DNA of 64,000 nucleotides from Cryptomeria japonica (taxonomy: Eukaryota > Streptophyta > Pinopsida > Cupressales > Cupressaceae). The notes under the pieces were generated by a model that was not told the origin of the DNA, did no database searches, and saw only the letters and a program-made list of their open reading frames with translations. Location: positions 233,416,733 to 233,480,732 of the forward strand of contig NC_081414.1 in the NCBI RefSeq assembly GCF_030272615.1, written 5' to 3'. This document shows positions 10,223-22,107 of this stretch, piece by piece. Made by a program: the position numbers and the translations under genes. Every line of letters starts with the position of its first letter. Positions within the stretch are counted from its first letter, which is position 1.

Positions 10223-12097
10223 CATACTCCTAGCCTTCTCCATTAGTGTCCTATTCATTATTTTTGCAACTCTATTCTACTGTGGAGAATATAGAGTTGT
10301 CTTTTATCTGTTAATACCACAGTCTTTACAAAATCTATCAAAATCATTAGAGCAAAATCCACCACCATTATCAGTCCCCAAACATTTAATTTTCTTTCCA
10401 GTCTGCAACTCAACCATTGCTTTAAATTCTTTATAACGACTGAAAGCTTTAGATTTACTCTTTAGAAAGTATACCCATGTTCTACTAAAATCATGAATAA
10501 ATGAAACATAATATGTGGATTTTCCAATGGAAAAAATATCTACATGACCAAACACATCAGAATGAATAAGATCCAAAACACCACAAGATTTATGAGAACT
10601 CGAGTAAAACTGAATGCAATTTTGTTTTCCATAAATGCAATGCTCACAGAAATCAAAGTCAAGATTACAATCATTCAAACCTTCAACAAGGTTTTTATTT
10701 TTCAAGGTCCTTAGACCCTTTTCTCCAATGTGGCCAAACCTCTAGTGCCATAACATAGTCTTCTCTGCAAGTAACTTTTCTTCAGAAGAAAGAGCACCCT
10801 TAGGTACCCAAAATCCATGTCCATCTTCTAAAGGCGAAACCCTCAAATCTTCCAATGGAGTATCCACAAATTTACTTTTTATAAAAGTGCTATTACACTT
10901 AATAGTGTATTCCTTGAGCTTATACAAAGTGCAGAACTTAACACCTCTAGCAATCACCATAGCACCCTTAATCATCTTACATCCTGCATCAAAAAAGACT
11001 ACCTAGACACATGCATCTATCAGTTTGGTCACACATAATAAATTTTATTTTAAAACAGGGATATGCAGCACACCACTAATCCTTTTTATTCTACCATCAT
11101 GAAACCTGATTCTAACTTTACCTCGACCAACAATGTCTAAATGTCAATCATCACCCAAGTACACCTTACCTTTATTAAATTATTCTTATTGAGAAAGCCA
11201 ACCTTTATTGGAAGTCATATGAAAAGATGCACTTGAGTCAATTAATGATGCATCATTACTTGCATGAGTAGCCAAAGCTGTAATGAATGCATCACCGTCT
11301 TCCTTCTTGGACTCAAAATCAGAATCAAACTTCTTCTTTTTCTTTTTCTTTTCTTCTTTGCAGTCCTTATGGATGTGACCTAAATTATTTCAATTCCAAC
11401 AAATGACTTTGGACTTTCCAAGAGATTTCGATCTCCCTCTGGATTTGGACTTATTGTGCTTCTCATTCTTCTAGCCTTTTTCCCTAGGTCTTCCACAAAC
11501 ATTTAGGGCTTCCTTCGAAATTATGGATACCTTCCTTCACATCTCTTCACCAAGTAGGGAACCCACCACATCTTTAGACTTTAAAACAATAAAAGTACTA
11601 CCGATAGCCATAATAAGAGAATCCCACGAATCAAGAAAAGAACAAAGCAAGATCTAACCTTTCTTCTCTTCATCCATCTTAATACCAATAGATACCAATT
11701 GAACCACTGATATATTAAATGCTTCCAAGTGGTTTGCAATTCATCCATTCTCTTCCATCTTCAAGGAATATAATTTCTTCCTCAAGAAAATTTGATTTAA
11801 GAAAGATTTGGATTGATACATCTCACTAAGCTTATTCCATAACTTTTTTATAGTGTTATCTTTGTGGATATTGACCAGAATAGAGTCTACTAGGCATAAT
11901 TTGATTAGACCCTTAGCTTTTTGGTCTATAACATCGTACTGAGAAACTATAGTAGGATCTGTAGGTCTTTAGAAATTTGCATCAATGGCATCCCACAGAT
12001 CTTGATGTATTAGCAGATCTTCCATCTTCAGTTTCCACATCTCAAAATTACTTCCATTAAATTTCTCCACCTCTATTCTCCCTAACAAACTTTCCAT
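10223..12097 (-). pseudogene. Copia-1 gag, protease, pre-integrase and integrase fragment
   Basis: On the minus strand an ATG at 12097 starts a UBN2-type copia gag (MESLLGRIEVEKFNGSNF, then MWKLKMEDLL). A degenerate zinc knuckle follows near 11390 (CWN-stop-NNLGHIHKDC), then a protease relic near 11210 (IDSSASFHMTSN, with the active-site Gly replaced by Ser). Next is a pre-integrase region (TMLWH, RFGHIGEKGL, CEHCIYGKQ) and the integrase core with DLIHSDVFGH and LGTDNGGGF. The last recognisable text is MNRTLMEKARSMM, the helix after the QNG motif, where Copia-2 begins. The same frame holds for about 1.9 kb with nonsense changes only. Confidence 0.9.
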
Positions 12098-12206
12098 CTA
12101 AAAATTATTGTAACAAGATCAAAAAGTGTCTTCTGCACAAGCTCCCACTCAAATTTGGATTAGTTCAAAAAACCCAACAACCCACAACTAAAACCAAAGT
12201 TGATCA

Positions 12207-12219
12207 GGCTTTGATACCA
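12207..12219 (-). promoter_or_regulatory. Primer binding site of Copia-1
   Basis: The minus strand reads TGGTATCAAAGCC two bases inside the 5' LTR boundary, an initiator Met tRNA-type site with one variant base. Confidence 0.85.
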
Positions 12220-12221
12220 CT

Positions 12222-13073
12222 TGTAAGGAAGTTAAGTAGCAAAACAACTTCCTACACTTAATCATGAAAGAAAGGTAATGCAATTTTTTTCAGATCGTTA
12301 CAACAATTAAAAAAACTTAATAGAAATAACATAATATTATGCATACCACAACACATCAACACATTGATTTACGTGGGGAAAACCCTTTCGGGAGAAAAAC
12401 CCCACATTCTAAAACCAACTCAATATATTATTCAACAATCAATAACATATTACAATATACTTGCAAAGAAAGCTCTTCACAAGAGTACCACTAATTAGAG
12501 ACTCAGAGGTAACTCAATTGCCATAAGACTCTTACATACAACCCCCATCTCAAGCACCTCATATATAGGAGACACAATTCAAGAAACTGTCAAACGGTAT
12601 TACAAAACCATGGGTTAAAACCATCTAATAAAGTAGAGCCGACCTTATCTCCATTCTAGATGTCCTATGGTGTGTCAACACACACATCACCATGTTTTCC
12701 TCCCTTTTACAACTCATTTATGTGTCTCATGCAATTTATATTTCCTATGTTAGGAGTCCAAACTTTTGGAGGCCATAACTTGTGAACCGTGTGTCAAAAT
12801 TGACAAACTGTTTGAAGTGTCGGAAAGCTCGCAAAGTGATCTATCACCTTGTAAACAACTATGCCATTTACGCCCACTTTTAATGGCATTTTGGAGCCTC
12901 TAAATTAATTTAAACCTTTCATTGCACCCTTAAAATATAAAGAACTTTAATATCTTCAAAACTATCTATGATCTTGCAATGAAAATTTATTGACATGCTA
13001 AAATAGCCAACTAGAAGCTTTGAGGATAATTTGATACCATTTCGTGCTCAAACAAAAACTTTCTATAAATAGT
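12222..13073 (-). repeat. 5' LTR of Copia-1, first part
   Basis: It is the direct counterpart of 2045-2947. It is interrupted at ATAGT (13069-13073) by NA1 and resumes at 20523. Confidence 0.9.
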
Positions 13074-14191
13074 TGTTGGATTGATGATGATTGTAATGAA
13101 TGAATTCATGTGTTGTCATTGATGGAACATGTACACACACATATGATCACATTGTCATTAGACACACCGGTATTACTTCTAAAGTTACTTGTCTTGCAAC
13201 CAGTATTGGTGCTTAGCTTATGATGGTTTAGAGAGTGTCAAACTGGTATATGTAGACAACTAGTATATGCAAGAATGGCTTGACACCAACTTGGAGATTC
13301 AGCGGAGACCATCAAAGAAGAAATGGAGGACAATCAGTTTACATGTTGATAGTGGTTAACTCCTAACCAGTATTGGTGTTCCAACTGGTATTCATTGATT
13401 GTGTAATGAGTTATCATCGATCGTGATGAGTTATCCCTAACCGATAGATTTGGTGGCAATCTGTGATGAGTTATGTTTGATTGTCTAGATACACTGCACC
13501 TAGGAAATTGTGATAGGATTTTTAAGTCGACATGAATCTAAATGTTTATATAATGACATTATGATGAACAATAGAGATGATATGATATGATGCGAGATAG
13601 AAGTGTTAATTTGTTGAAGGCATTGCAGAATATGTTGGTGATGCAGTTTTGAGTAAGCAGAAGAGGATCTATTCAAGCAAGTTGTGCTACTTCTAGATCA
13701 CACCACCTGTTGTTTTCTAATCACTACAATAGTCAAATCCCCTAACCGATTAAGTTCTAACAAGCTTCATTGTACAAATCCTCTAACAAGGTGATCTATT
13801 AGTTTGGATTCTGAAATCCTCTACTGAGGTTACTCCTAATAGGGTACTAGCTTTAACACGATATAACTCCTAACAGAGCTTTAGGATATTTAACAAGGTT
13901 TGCTCCTAGCATAGCACTTTTGTAGACCTTAATCGGTCAGTTACCTATTACTGTAGATAGTTAACTTGTGAGTCCCATCTCACCATGGTTTTTCCCATTT
14001 GGGTTTTCGATGTATAAACACTTGTGTTATGGTGGATGTTTTACTTATTGTGGATTCTTTAATATCACTTTGGATTGCATGCATAGTGTTTATTAAACTT
14101 GTTAAGTATCTCTACCATTTAGTGTTTAAAGTAGTATTGTTTTTACTATCACCGATTCAACTCCCCTTCTTAGTTGTTTATAAGTCTATCA
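13074..14191 (+). repeat. 5' LTR of NA1
   Basis: Its 1118 bp are a direct repeat of 19442-20522. It keeps a 34-bp segment between two ACTCCTAA copies (13832 and 13866) that the 3' LTR has lost. Confidence 0.92.
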
Positions 14192-14193
14192 AT

Positions 14194-14205
14194 TGGTATC
14201 AGAGC
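14194..14205 (+). promoter_or_regulatory. Primer binding site of NA1
   Basis: TGGTATCAGAGC lies two bases after the LTR, the same type and spacing as in Copia-2. Confidence 0.9.
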
Positions 14206-14253
14206 CTAACTTCCTTAAGGCTTAATCGCTTGGAAGAAAACCCTAAAGCCACC

Positions 14254-15549
14254 ATGGGGGATATGAGCTACTTTGAGATGGCTAGAGTGCTTGAAGCTAC
14301 CAAGGAAGAGCTTGAAACCCTAAGGGTCAGATTTAAAGCTTCACATGTCAAAAGCAGAGAGCCGACTGAACAACTATTAGTGATATCTGATAATAGTTCT
14401 TCAGATGAAGCTAACATTGATGCATTGGTTGAAGAAGTTGAAAAATTGAACGGTGAAAAGGTAAATCTAAGAAGAGAGTTAGAAGCCCTAACTATCCGCA
14501 TGAGTCAAGAACTTGAAGCAAGGAGGGCAGCTGAAGACCTAATCAAAGAAAGAGATCATGAGATTGCTAGGATCAAACAAGAGAATGCAACTTTGCATGA
14601 GCATTGGCATGTTGAAAAAGAATTAAAAGAGGATTTGCAGCTAGATCTTGAAATGGCATCATCCCTAAGAGAGACTCTTACAAAACACAATGAAGATCTT
14701 ACAAGAGAACTCACTAAGGCTAATGGAAAGCTAGAAAAGTTCAATAAAAGTTATTCTATGCTGGATGAGTAGATCCAATCTCAGAGGATGAAAGGAGATA
14801 CATCTTGACTAGGCTAAAACACATCTAAGAAAGGAGAGTCTTCTGGAACAAAGAGAAACATTCACAAGGACAAAACTGCTCCTAAGGCTAACAAGCCAAC
14901 CGGTAAGAAAGTTGTTAAACCTATTTGCTTTGTCTGTCATAAACCTGGACATACTGCAAATGTGTGTAGAAACAGACCCAATGAGAATACAGGCTACAAT
15001 GCAAATACTAGGTATGTATCCAAGAGATTTGAAGGTCATTTTTTTACATACAACATGTATGGACATAGATCAGTTGAATGCAGATATGGAGAAAATAATC
15101 CAGTCTCTCACATGAATCCAAGACCTAATGGTAACAAAAGAATAATCTATGACAACCAGGGAAATATGAACTGGTAGAAACCCTATGTCAAGCGGTTTAG
15201 GCCATTTGAGATGGAAAAGGTAACCAATGTCATTTGAACCATTTGTAACAATTATGGCCACGTGGCTATGAACTACAGAAAGAGAACTTGAAGAGGCAAT
15301 GCATGACCTTGGAGATCATCTGGAATGGCTTGCTATCATTGTCACAAACCAGGACACATGGCGAAGTTTTGTAGAGCCAGAAAGAACAAACTGGTTAATC
15401 ATTCTATAGAGAAGAAAGGTAAGCAGAAGGTAAATGTTGAGGAAACTAGAGAAGAAATGAACCGAATTTGGAAAAAGAAGAGTGATGATATGCCTACATA
15501 AGAACCTAATCCTTCACCCAGTGTGAAGAATCTTGCACTGGTGAATTAA
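14254..15549 (+). pseudogene. NA1 gag-like protein: coiled coil plus four zinc knuckles
   Basis: The ATG at 14254 (MGDMSYFEMARVLEATKEEL) opens a 432-codon frame ending at TAA 15549. The first 170 residues are strongly heptad-like and charged, a predicted long coiled coil (EELETLRVRF, LVEEVEKLNGEKVNLRREL, ARIKQENATLHEH). Four CCHC knuckles follow in the same frame: CFVCHKPGHTANVC (about 14926), a degenerate YNMYGHRSVEC (about 15045), ICNNYGHVAMN (about 15240) and CYHCHKPGHMAKFC (about 15331). TAG at 14770 and a few later stops break it, but register is never lost. Zinc knuckles after an assembly-type coiled coil suggest nucleocapsid function. The N-terminal part does not resemble the UBN2 gag of Copia-1 or NA2. 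Confidence 0.8.
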
Positions 15550-16034
15550 GCATTTTCAACAGGGCTAAGGGGAGCATAGCGGTAAATCTACTTCTAAACC
15601 TCTTGAAAGATGCGTGGTAAGAAAGTTTGCATTTTTGAGTTAATATGTGTGAAATATTGATATCAGTTTTTTGAAAGACTGTCAACCGGTTTTACACTTG
15701 TTAATATTGGAAGTATCGTTAAGCGATGTATTGGGGTTTGTAAGCCTAGCGATCGAGCAATTAATGCAGTAGGTAAAGATGATAAAAGCAAGTTTTACTA
15801 TGTTATTTTTACCCTAAATGCATTTGAAAGAGAATTCTTGAGCACTTGCAGAGCAAAAAGAGAATTGCTAGCTGGTTGTGGACGAATTTGTGCTGTGAAC
15901 TGCGTGATTGAAGCTGATTAAAAAATTAGAGAAGGTGGAACTGGTGTGCATTTGAGTAATCAACCGGAAACCGAGGAAGCACGAGAGAATTAAGGTATTT
16001 CTTTGTAAATCCCTTTCAAATCCAGTTTGTTAGA
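15550..16034 (+). other. NA1 spacer between the two ORFs
   Basis: No open coding frame was seen. This stretch separates the gag stop from the ORF2 start. Confidence 0.5.
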
Positions 16035-19000
16035 ATGGCTTCATGATCTAAGCAAGTAGAGAGACTTATGATCACATCAGAACTAATGAAGGTTATGGAA
16101 TCAAAACAAATAGTGTCTTATAATGCTTTGCCTCAAGTACCTGATGGTGTTATTGTAAAAGGTGAATTTTCTAGTTATATTGATTGTAAAACCAAAGATT
16201 TAGGATCATTGTCAATTTACTCTCAATTGAAATCCCTGTGTGATAAGAGCGGAAAGATCCAACCTGAGTATATTAGGGTTTATGAGAAGGGTTTTCATAA
16301 TGCAACTTATTTTCTTGAGGATTTTGAAGAGGAACATATCAAAATCATTCTTAGTCAAGTTCATGGTGAAAATATGTCTCTAGAAAGGTCACATACTATA
16401 ACTAAGGAATCTATCCATGCTGTGACTGGTTTTTGGTCAACCGGTGAAGTTCCCAAGGTGAGGCGAATTTCTAAAGAGACTGTAATGATATTAAATCAGT
16501 CTACCTCTAATGGGCATGCTTTTTCTGTTAATAAAATTAAAGACCCAACGGTAAGATTGGCTACCATGGTTATAGGCTACATGATATTCTATTCCAGTAG
16601 AATGAACAGTGTGCCATCTGAAGCAGTGCATATAGTCTATAAAATGATTGCTGAGAACACAGATTATGACCTATGTGAGGCCATAAGAAGTCAATTGATG
16701 TTGAATCTACAGTCAATTAAGAAGGACAATAGTTAGAAGTTCAAATTTGGTCAGTTAGTGATTGGTTTATTATTTTAATTTCATAATTTCCTACCGAGAA
16801 TTGGTGACATTGAATGGTCAAAAGACCTACCGGTAACTGCCCAGATCAAGAACAACATTAAGGCTATTAAGAACACTTTCTCAGCTACAATGAACATGTA
16901 CTTCAATTAATTTAAAAAAGAAAATGAGTATGAGGGTAAGGCTGCTTGAAGACATGGTGAAATTTTTTGCTAAGGACATCATTTTCCCAGTCACCACTGA
17001 TTTCTTTCTCATGGAAGCTATTGAACCCAGGGAGGATGAAATGGAAGACATGAGCTATGAAGTCAATTATGACTTATTGATCAGTTATGCTAATAACCTG
17101 TTGGCATCTCCAGTGGACAAGAAGAAGAAAAGACTGGGTACTTTTGAGGAGCAAACTGCAAAAGCTGAAACTAGTAGTGCTCAACCCAATAGTGGTAAAG
17201 GAAAGAATAAGAAGGCTGAGCAAGCACCTCCAGTATTAAAAAGAGCAAGAGTGATATGAAGTGTCCACATTAAGAAGGAGCCGATACCAAAGGTATACAT
17301 AAAGAAGTAGACTGCAATGAAGAAGAGAGGTTGGCAACTGATTCTTCAAGTAGAATATGATGATACCAACACTGAAGAGGAGCCAAAGAAAATAAAGGCA
17401 ATTGGTAAGAAATCCAAACCAGTTGAAGACACCTCTCAGCAGGGTATTCCTATTAGTTCTTTCTCTTACAAAGCTATGATTGATTTTGAGAGAACTGTGA
17501 AAACATTAGGGAGGAATAGGTTTGATAATGTTAAAGAATGTTTTGATTTATTTAATAAAGATCAAAAGGAAAAAAATGTTGAATAGGTAATCAACTACTT
17601 ATGTCAATACAATTGATTACCTCATGATATTAAAAAGGATATTTCTGATTCTTTGTATTCCATTCTTTTGAATAAGTGGAAAGTGGCAGTTGAACAGGAT
17701 CAAGAAATAATTGATAGTACTTTCATTTAGTATTTTCCTGATTTGTCTAAAAATGAATTAGCAACATTACTTGATAAATTCAAAGGACAATTTCATTTTG
17801 AGACAAGAAGATTGTTGTTAATGAATGGAAAGGTGCAATATGTGGAAGTAGGAACTCATCAGATAGCCAGAAACGTTCAATGGATGCATAAGAATACAAA
17901 GTCTCATAGTGATGATCAAATAGAGACTAAAGGTAAACCAAAGTTAGACGGAGAAGAAATTGTTTCACCAGATATTGATAAGCATAAGGATGACACTACT
18001 TCTCAACCGGTGATCTTTGTTGATGACATACAGGATACCATTGATCTATCTGGCAATATTATTGAACTGGATAAGCTACTACAACAACCACCGGTTATTA
18101 CTATTTAATATGTTAAAACAATGGATGTATCAACAATTCAACCAAATGTGGATATTCCACCCCCACCGGTAAACGATCAAAAAATGAAAAATGCTACTAC
18201 CACCGATTTTATAGGATACTCAGGAGAAACCTGCATAAAAAATTGAAGAGAAGCCCTTTGAGCAAGAAAAGGAACAAGAGCAAGAGAAAATTGAGGAGAA
18301 GAAATCTTCTGAACTTGAAAAGGCATTAGTGAAGCAGCAAAATGATGATGATGATGACTCATTAGGCATCAAAGGGCCTATAGATGTAGAGAATATGAGT
18401 GCATTAGAACTTATGGAGATTGCAACTATGATGCAATCCAGGGCTCAAAAGAAGAGACTTAAGGAACAAAGGAAGGAAGTAAAAACCATCCAAACTGTTG
18501 TGGAGATTTTGTCTAGTCTTCTACCGGAGACTACTATAGGGAATTTGTCAACTCCCATTGGAAAACTTAACCAATTGGTTGCTGATGCCTCTGACCAACT
18601 CAAGTCCCTTGAGGAAGCAACTTAGACTTTGGCTGAGAAAAATTATAGGAATAAAATAGGTGAACATATAATGAAAGATATTGATATAGGGAAGATTGCT
18701 TTATCCTTGAACAAAGATCTTTTGAGAAAAGCTATTGAAACATGAGACAAAATTATAGCCTATACATCTAATGTTTCATTTTTGTATACTGATTTGATTA
18801 AGAAGTGAACTGAGATAGAACTGGAACTGGAAAAGATATGTAATGCCTACATACCTTTACAGGATTCAGTCTTAGCTTTTTGCAAATTTGTTGATGATTT
18901 GCAAAATCGGTTAGATATGTATGATTTTGAACAGGCAAAGAGACTCCGATCCCTAAAGGAGTTAAAGAAATTATTGAGACCTAAAGTGGATATCCTACAA

Positions 19001-19126
19001 CAAGCATATAAGAATGCAAAAATGGTTTTAGCTACTCTAGAGATGAGTACAGTTGATGCAATGGAAGAATTTTTTGCACAAGTCATGACCACCATAGAGA
19101 TCACTGAAACCTTACTAGAAACATGA
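16035..19126 (+). pseudogene. NA1 ORF2: about 1,000-codon protein of unknown function
   Basis: An ATG at 16035 (MAS, a stop, then SKQVERLMITSEL) or the in-frame ATG at 16068 begins it. The frame is followed to the TGA at 19126 with two changes of register (between about 16736 and 16924, and between about 18108 and 18329) and several stops. The N-terminal 220 residues look globular (YSQLKSLCDKSGKIQPEYI, GFWSTGEVPKVRRISKETV, PTVRLATMVIGYMIFYSSRM). This is loosely reminiscent of plant transposon mobile-domain regions; that is an impression only. Next come a basic/acidic linker with KKKKR and KGKNKK, a middle part (FSYKAMIDFERTVKTLGRN, LDKFKGQFHFETRRLLL), a Pro/Asp-rich part (PPPPV, NDDDDDS), and a C-terminal helical region (LKELKKLLRPKVDILQQAY). 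No catalytic motif of RT, integrase, protease or helicase was seen. Confidence 0.7.
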
Positions 19127-19273
19127 AGAAAATGATTTTTCTCAAATGAAGCTTACTTTTAGTAATATTTTCTTGAAAATTGAAGTGAACACTCCTTGAT
19201 AAAGACTCTTACATTTTTGTATATGTAAACTTTTAATGCAAATTTTTCTATATATATGTATTTTACTTTTCAA

Positions 19274-19441
19274 TTTGGCATTGTTGTCAAAGGGGGAGTA
19301 GAAATATGTATGTGTGTTGTGAAAATTTTGTATGTATTGGTAAGGGGGAGTAGAAATATGTTTGTACAATTTTTGTAAGCACACTTAGTTGTAAAGTTGT
19401 AAAATTTTCTAAGTGTTGCCATCAATGCCAAAGGGGGAGAT
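19274..19441 (+). promoter_or_regulatory. NA1 3' module with purine tracts, shared with Copia-2
   Basis: TTTGGCATTG followed by a GTCAAAGGGGGAG tract starts it, a second AAGGGGGAG tract lies near 19340, and the terminal tract AAAGGGGGAGAT (19430-19441) directly precedes the LTR. CAATGCCAAA before the last tract is the inverted copy of the first block. The order and wording match 6518-6673 in Copia-2. Confidence 0.8.
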
Positions 19442-20522
19442 TGTTGGCTTGATGATGATTGTAATGAATGACTTCATGTGTTGTCATTGATAGAACATGT
19501 ACACACACATATGATCACATTGTCATTAGACAAACCATTATTACTTCTAAAGTTACTTGTATTGCAACTGATATTGATGTTTAGCTTATGATGGTTTAGA
19601 GAGTGTCAAACTAGTATATGGAAACAACTAGTATATGCAGGAATGGCTTGACACCAACTTGGAGATTCAACGAAGACCATCAAAGAAGCAATGGAGGACA
19701 ATCGGTTAACATGTTGATAGTGGTTAACTCCTAACTAGTATCAGTGTTCCAACTGGTATTCATTGATTGTGTGATGAATTATCATTGGTCATGATGAGTT
19801 ATCCCTAACCGATAGATTTGGCGGCAATCTATGACGAGTTATGTTTGATTGTCTAGATACACTGCACCTAGGAAACTATGATATGATTTCTAAGCCGACG
19901 TGAAATCTAAATGTCTATATAATGACATTATTATGAACAATAGAGATGATATGATGTGATACGAGATAGAAGTGTTAAGTTGTTGAAGGTATTGGAAAAT
20001 ATGTTGGTGATGCAGTTTTGAGTGAGTAGAAGAGGATCTATTCAAGCAAGTTGTGCTACTTCTAGATCACACCACTTGTTGTTTTCTAATCACTACAATA
20101 GTCAAATCCCCTGACCGGGTAAGCTCTAACAAGATTCATTGTACAAATCCTCTATAAGGTGATCCATTAGTTTGTATTCTAAATTCCTCTACTGCGGTTA
20201 CTCCTAATAGAGCTTTGGGATCTTTAACAAGATTCGCTCCTAGCAGAGCACTTTTGTAGACCTTAACTGGTCTATTACCTATTACTACAGATAGTTAACT
20301 TGTGAGTCCCATCTCACCGTGATTTTTCCCATTTGGGTTTTCCACGTATAAACATGTGTTATGGTGTATGTTTTACTTATTTTGGATGCTTTAATATCAC
20401 TTTGGATTGCATGCATAGTGTTTAGTAAACTTGTTAAGTATATCTACCGGTCAGTGTTTAAATTAGTATTGTTTTTGCTATCATTGATTCACCCCCCCTC
20501 TTAGTGCTTTATAAGTATATCA
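19442..20522 (+). repeat. 3' LTR of NA1
   Basis: Its 1081 bp match 13074-14191 with scattered substitutions and a 34-bp deletion at the single ACTCCTAA (20200-20207). Confidence 0.92.
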
Positions 20523-20527
20523 ATAGT

Positions 20528-20569
20528 AACCTCATGTAAATGCAAGGTTGAGACACCATTTTACCAACA
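20528..20569 (-). repeat. 5' LTR of Copia-1, last 42 bp
   Basis: It continues the LTR after the NA1 insertion and matches 2903-2947 (ACCTCAT, AAATGCAAGGTT, ACACCATTTT). ATTTG at 20570-20574 is the Copia-1 target duplication. Confidence 0.9.
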
Positions 20570-20632
20570 ATTTGTTGTGGTTGAAACTACAATTTTGTAA
20601 ATTCACCTAGTTTACAAAATTTTCAACCAACA

Positions 20633-21526
20633 AGGTTAAAGAGATCCTTGTATGGTTTGAGATAGTCACCTAGGATGTGGTACTAGAAGTTTGATAAATT
20701 TTTGTTGAAGTTGGGTTATATGAGGGTTGAGGAGAAAAATTATGTTTATATTAAGGTTATTGATGATCAAATATAAATCATTGTCTTGTATGTTGATGAC
20801 ATGTTGTTTACTGGTAACAACAAGGTGATGATTAGAGAACTTAAGGCTCAAATTTTTGGTACATTTCATTTGAAGGACTTGAGGGATACAATATATATTC
20901 CTAGAATGGACATAATAAAATATTGAGTTCGCAAAAAGCTTTTGTTAAGCCAAAGTAAGTATGTTGATGCTATTTTGTAGAGATTTAATATGCATGGGTG
21001 TAAGCCAGTTAATATCCCATTTTTGATTGGTACTATGTTGAGTTTAGACACATGTTTGAGTTTTGATGATGATTATGAGGATATATCTAGGGTTCCTTAT
21101 TCTAATTTCATTGGGAGATTGATGTATGCAATGATTTGTATTAGATCAAATATATCCCAAACAATGGGAGTTCTAAGTAGGTTTATATCTAATCTTAGAC
21201 AAGAGCATTGGAATTTTGTTAAGCAGGTGTTTAGATAGTTGTGAGGTACTTGTAATTACTATTTGATTTATCATAGTATTGATGACATGGTTAAGTCATT
21301 GGACATACATGGATTTGTTGATGTAGATTGGACAGTTGAAGGTCTACTAGTGGCTACGTATTTAGTTTGTTTAGAGTAGTGAGTTGGATGATTAAGAGGA
21401 AACTCATAGTTGCTTTGTGCATTAATAAAGTAGAGTATATGAATTCTACTCATGCCTCTAAGGAGGTATAATGGTTACAAAGACTTGGTATTGGCATTGG
21501 TTTTGACTGCAAGATTGCGAGGATTA
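20633..21526 (+). pseudogene. Copia-3 relic: RT and first part of RNase H
   Basis: Plus-strand translation gives SLYGLR, stop, SPRMWY, then GYMRVEEKNYVYIKV, the RT active-site block IIVLYVDDMLFTGNN, LLLSQSKYVDAIL, ISRVPYSNFIGRLMYAM, and FVKQVFR. A weaker RNase H region (WLQRLGIGIGF) follows and stops where the LINE starts (21526). The relic is 5'-truncated: nothing copia-like precedes 20633. It has many stops and is older than the elements around it. The continuation, with the CDSQS RNase H motif, resumes after the LINE at 38230. The sequence is similar to Copia-1, so the two may be distant members of one lineage. Confidence 0.88.
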
Positions 21527-22107
21527 ATTATGTTATGTAAGCTATTTTTTTATAGATTGACTATACTTAAATATGTAGGAGTTATATTTCTTTGTTAACA
21601 TTGATATGATGTATTTGGAACATTTATACTTTAATTGGTTCATCATATCCAATATTTTTTTTTTACACCCACCTCAATCAACAACTTTCAAACCGATTCA
21701 CAAAATTGAAGATGTGGTCCGCAAGAGTTGCACAGGTGGGAAGGAAAAAATTTGAACGTGCAAGGAAAAACATGTACCAAACCACCAACAATAGATGGTA
21801 GGAACCATACCGATGGAACTCTGCGAGCTATAGGAATTATTAGAGGAATAAGGATATCTGGAATTCCCGACAATATCAAAGATTTTCGTTCGAAAGATTA
21901 TCCAAACAAAAGCAACCAATATTTGATATCTGCAAGGGTTATTGCTCTGAACATTCATGGGATCTTGTCAGGGAAAAAGGGTTCTTAGATTGCCTGAGGA
22001 TCCCTACAAAAGTGGATTTCAAAAGAAATAATATACTCTTCATCTAGTCTTTACCCTCATATTTTTTCTAGCTCAACAATATACCAGTATGCAATCCCAA
22101 ATTCCTC
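21527..22107 (+). other. LINE 5' region
   Basis: The 5' leader has T-rich runs near 21655. A frame from 21728 to 21988 is open for 86 codons but in a different register from the later ORF1, so it may be the frame-shifted start of ORF1 or a chance ORF. Confidence 0.5.

Larger units (their letters stand above)
13074..20522 (+). mobile_element. NA1: LTR element with gag-like protein and a large unknown ORF, no pol
   Basis: Two LTRs (13074-14191 and 19442-20522) with TGTTGG and ATCA ends flank 5.25 kb. The target duplication ATAGT is exact (13069-13073, 20523-20527), within the Copia-1 LTR. A primer site and polypurine tract are in place. No integrase, RT or RNase H motifs were found in any plus-strand frame. 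The internal region instead encodes a coiled-coil protein with four zinc knuckles and a second long frame of unknown function. This is the layout of a non-autonomous element that carries its own genes; such elements in plants are called LARD or TR-GAG depending on content. The 3' end closely resembles that of Copia-2. Confidence 0.9.
2045..20569 (-). mobile_element. Copia-1: Ty1/copia LTR retrotransposon, minus strand, host of two later insertions
   Basis: A pair of direct repeats of about 900 bp (2045-2947, and 12222-13073 continued at 20528-20569) flanks copia coding sequence read on the minus strand. The 5-bp target duplication ATTTG is exact (2040-2044 and 20570-20574). In minus orientation the LTR starts TGTTGG (degenerate in the left copy) and ends TTACA. 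The order gag, protease, integrase (12097 down to 10223), then the end of RT and RNase H (3728 down to 3002), is copia order. The stretch between the integrase HQNG-type motif and the end of RT is missing and replaced by Copia-2. NA1 is inserted in the 5' LTR with its own target duplication, so it arrived later. Confidence 0.92.

Noticed and set aside
16035-19126. NA1 ORF2 as a host gene
   Set aside because: It lies between a matched LTR pair with an exact target duplication, primer site and polypurine tract, so it belongs to the element, unless captured earlier.
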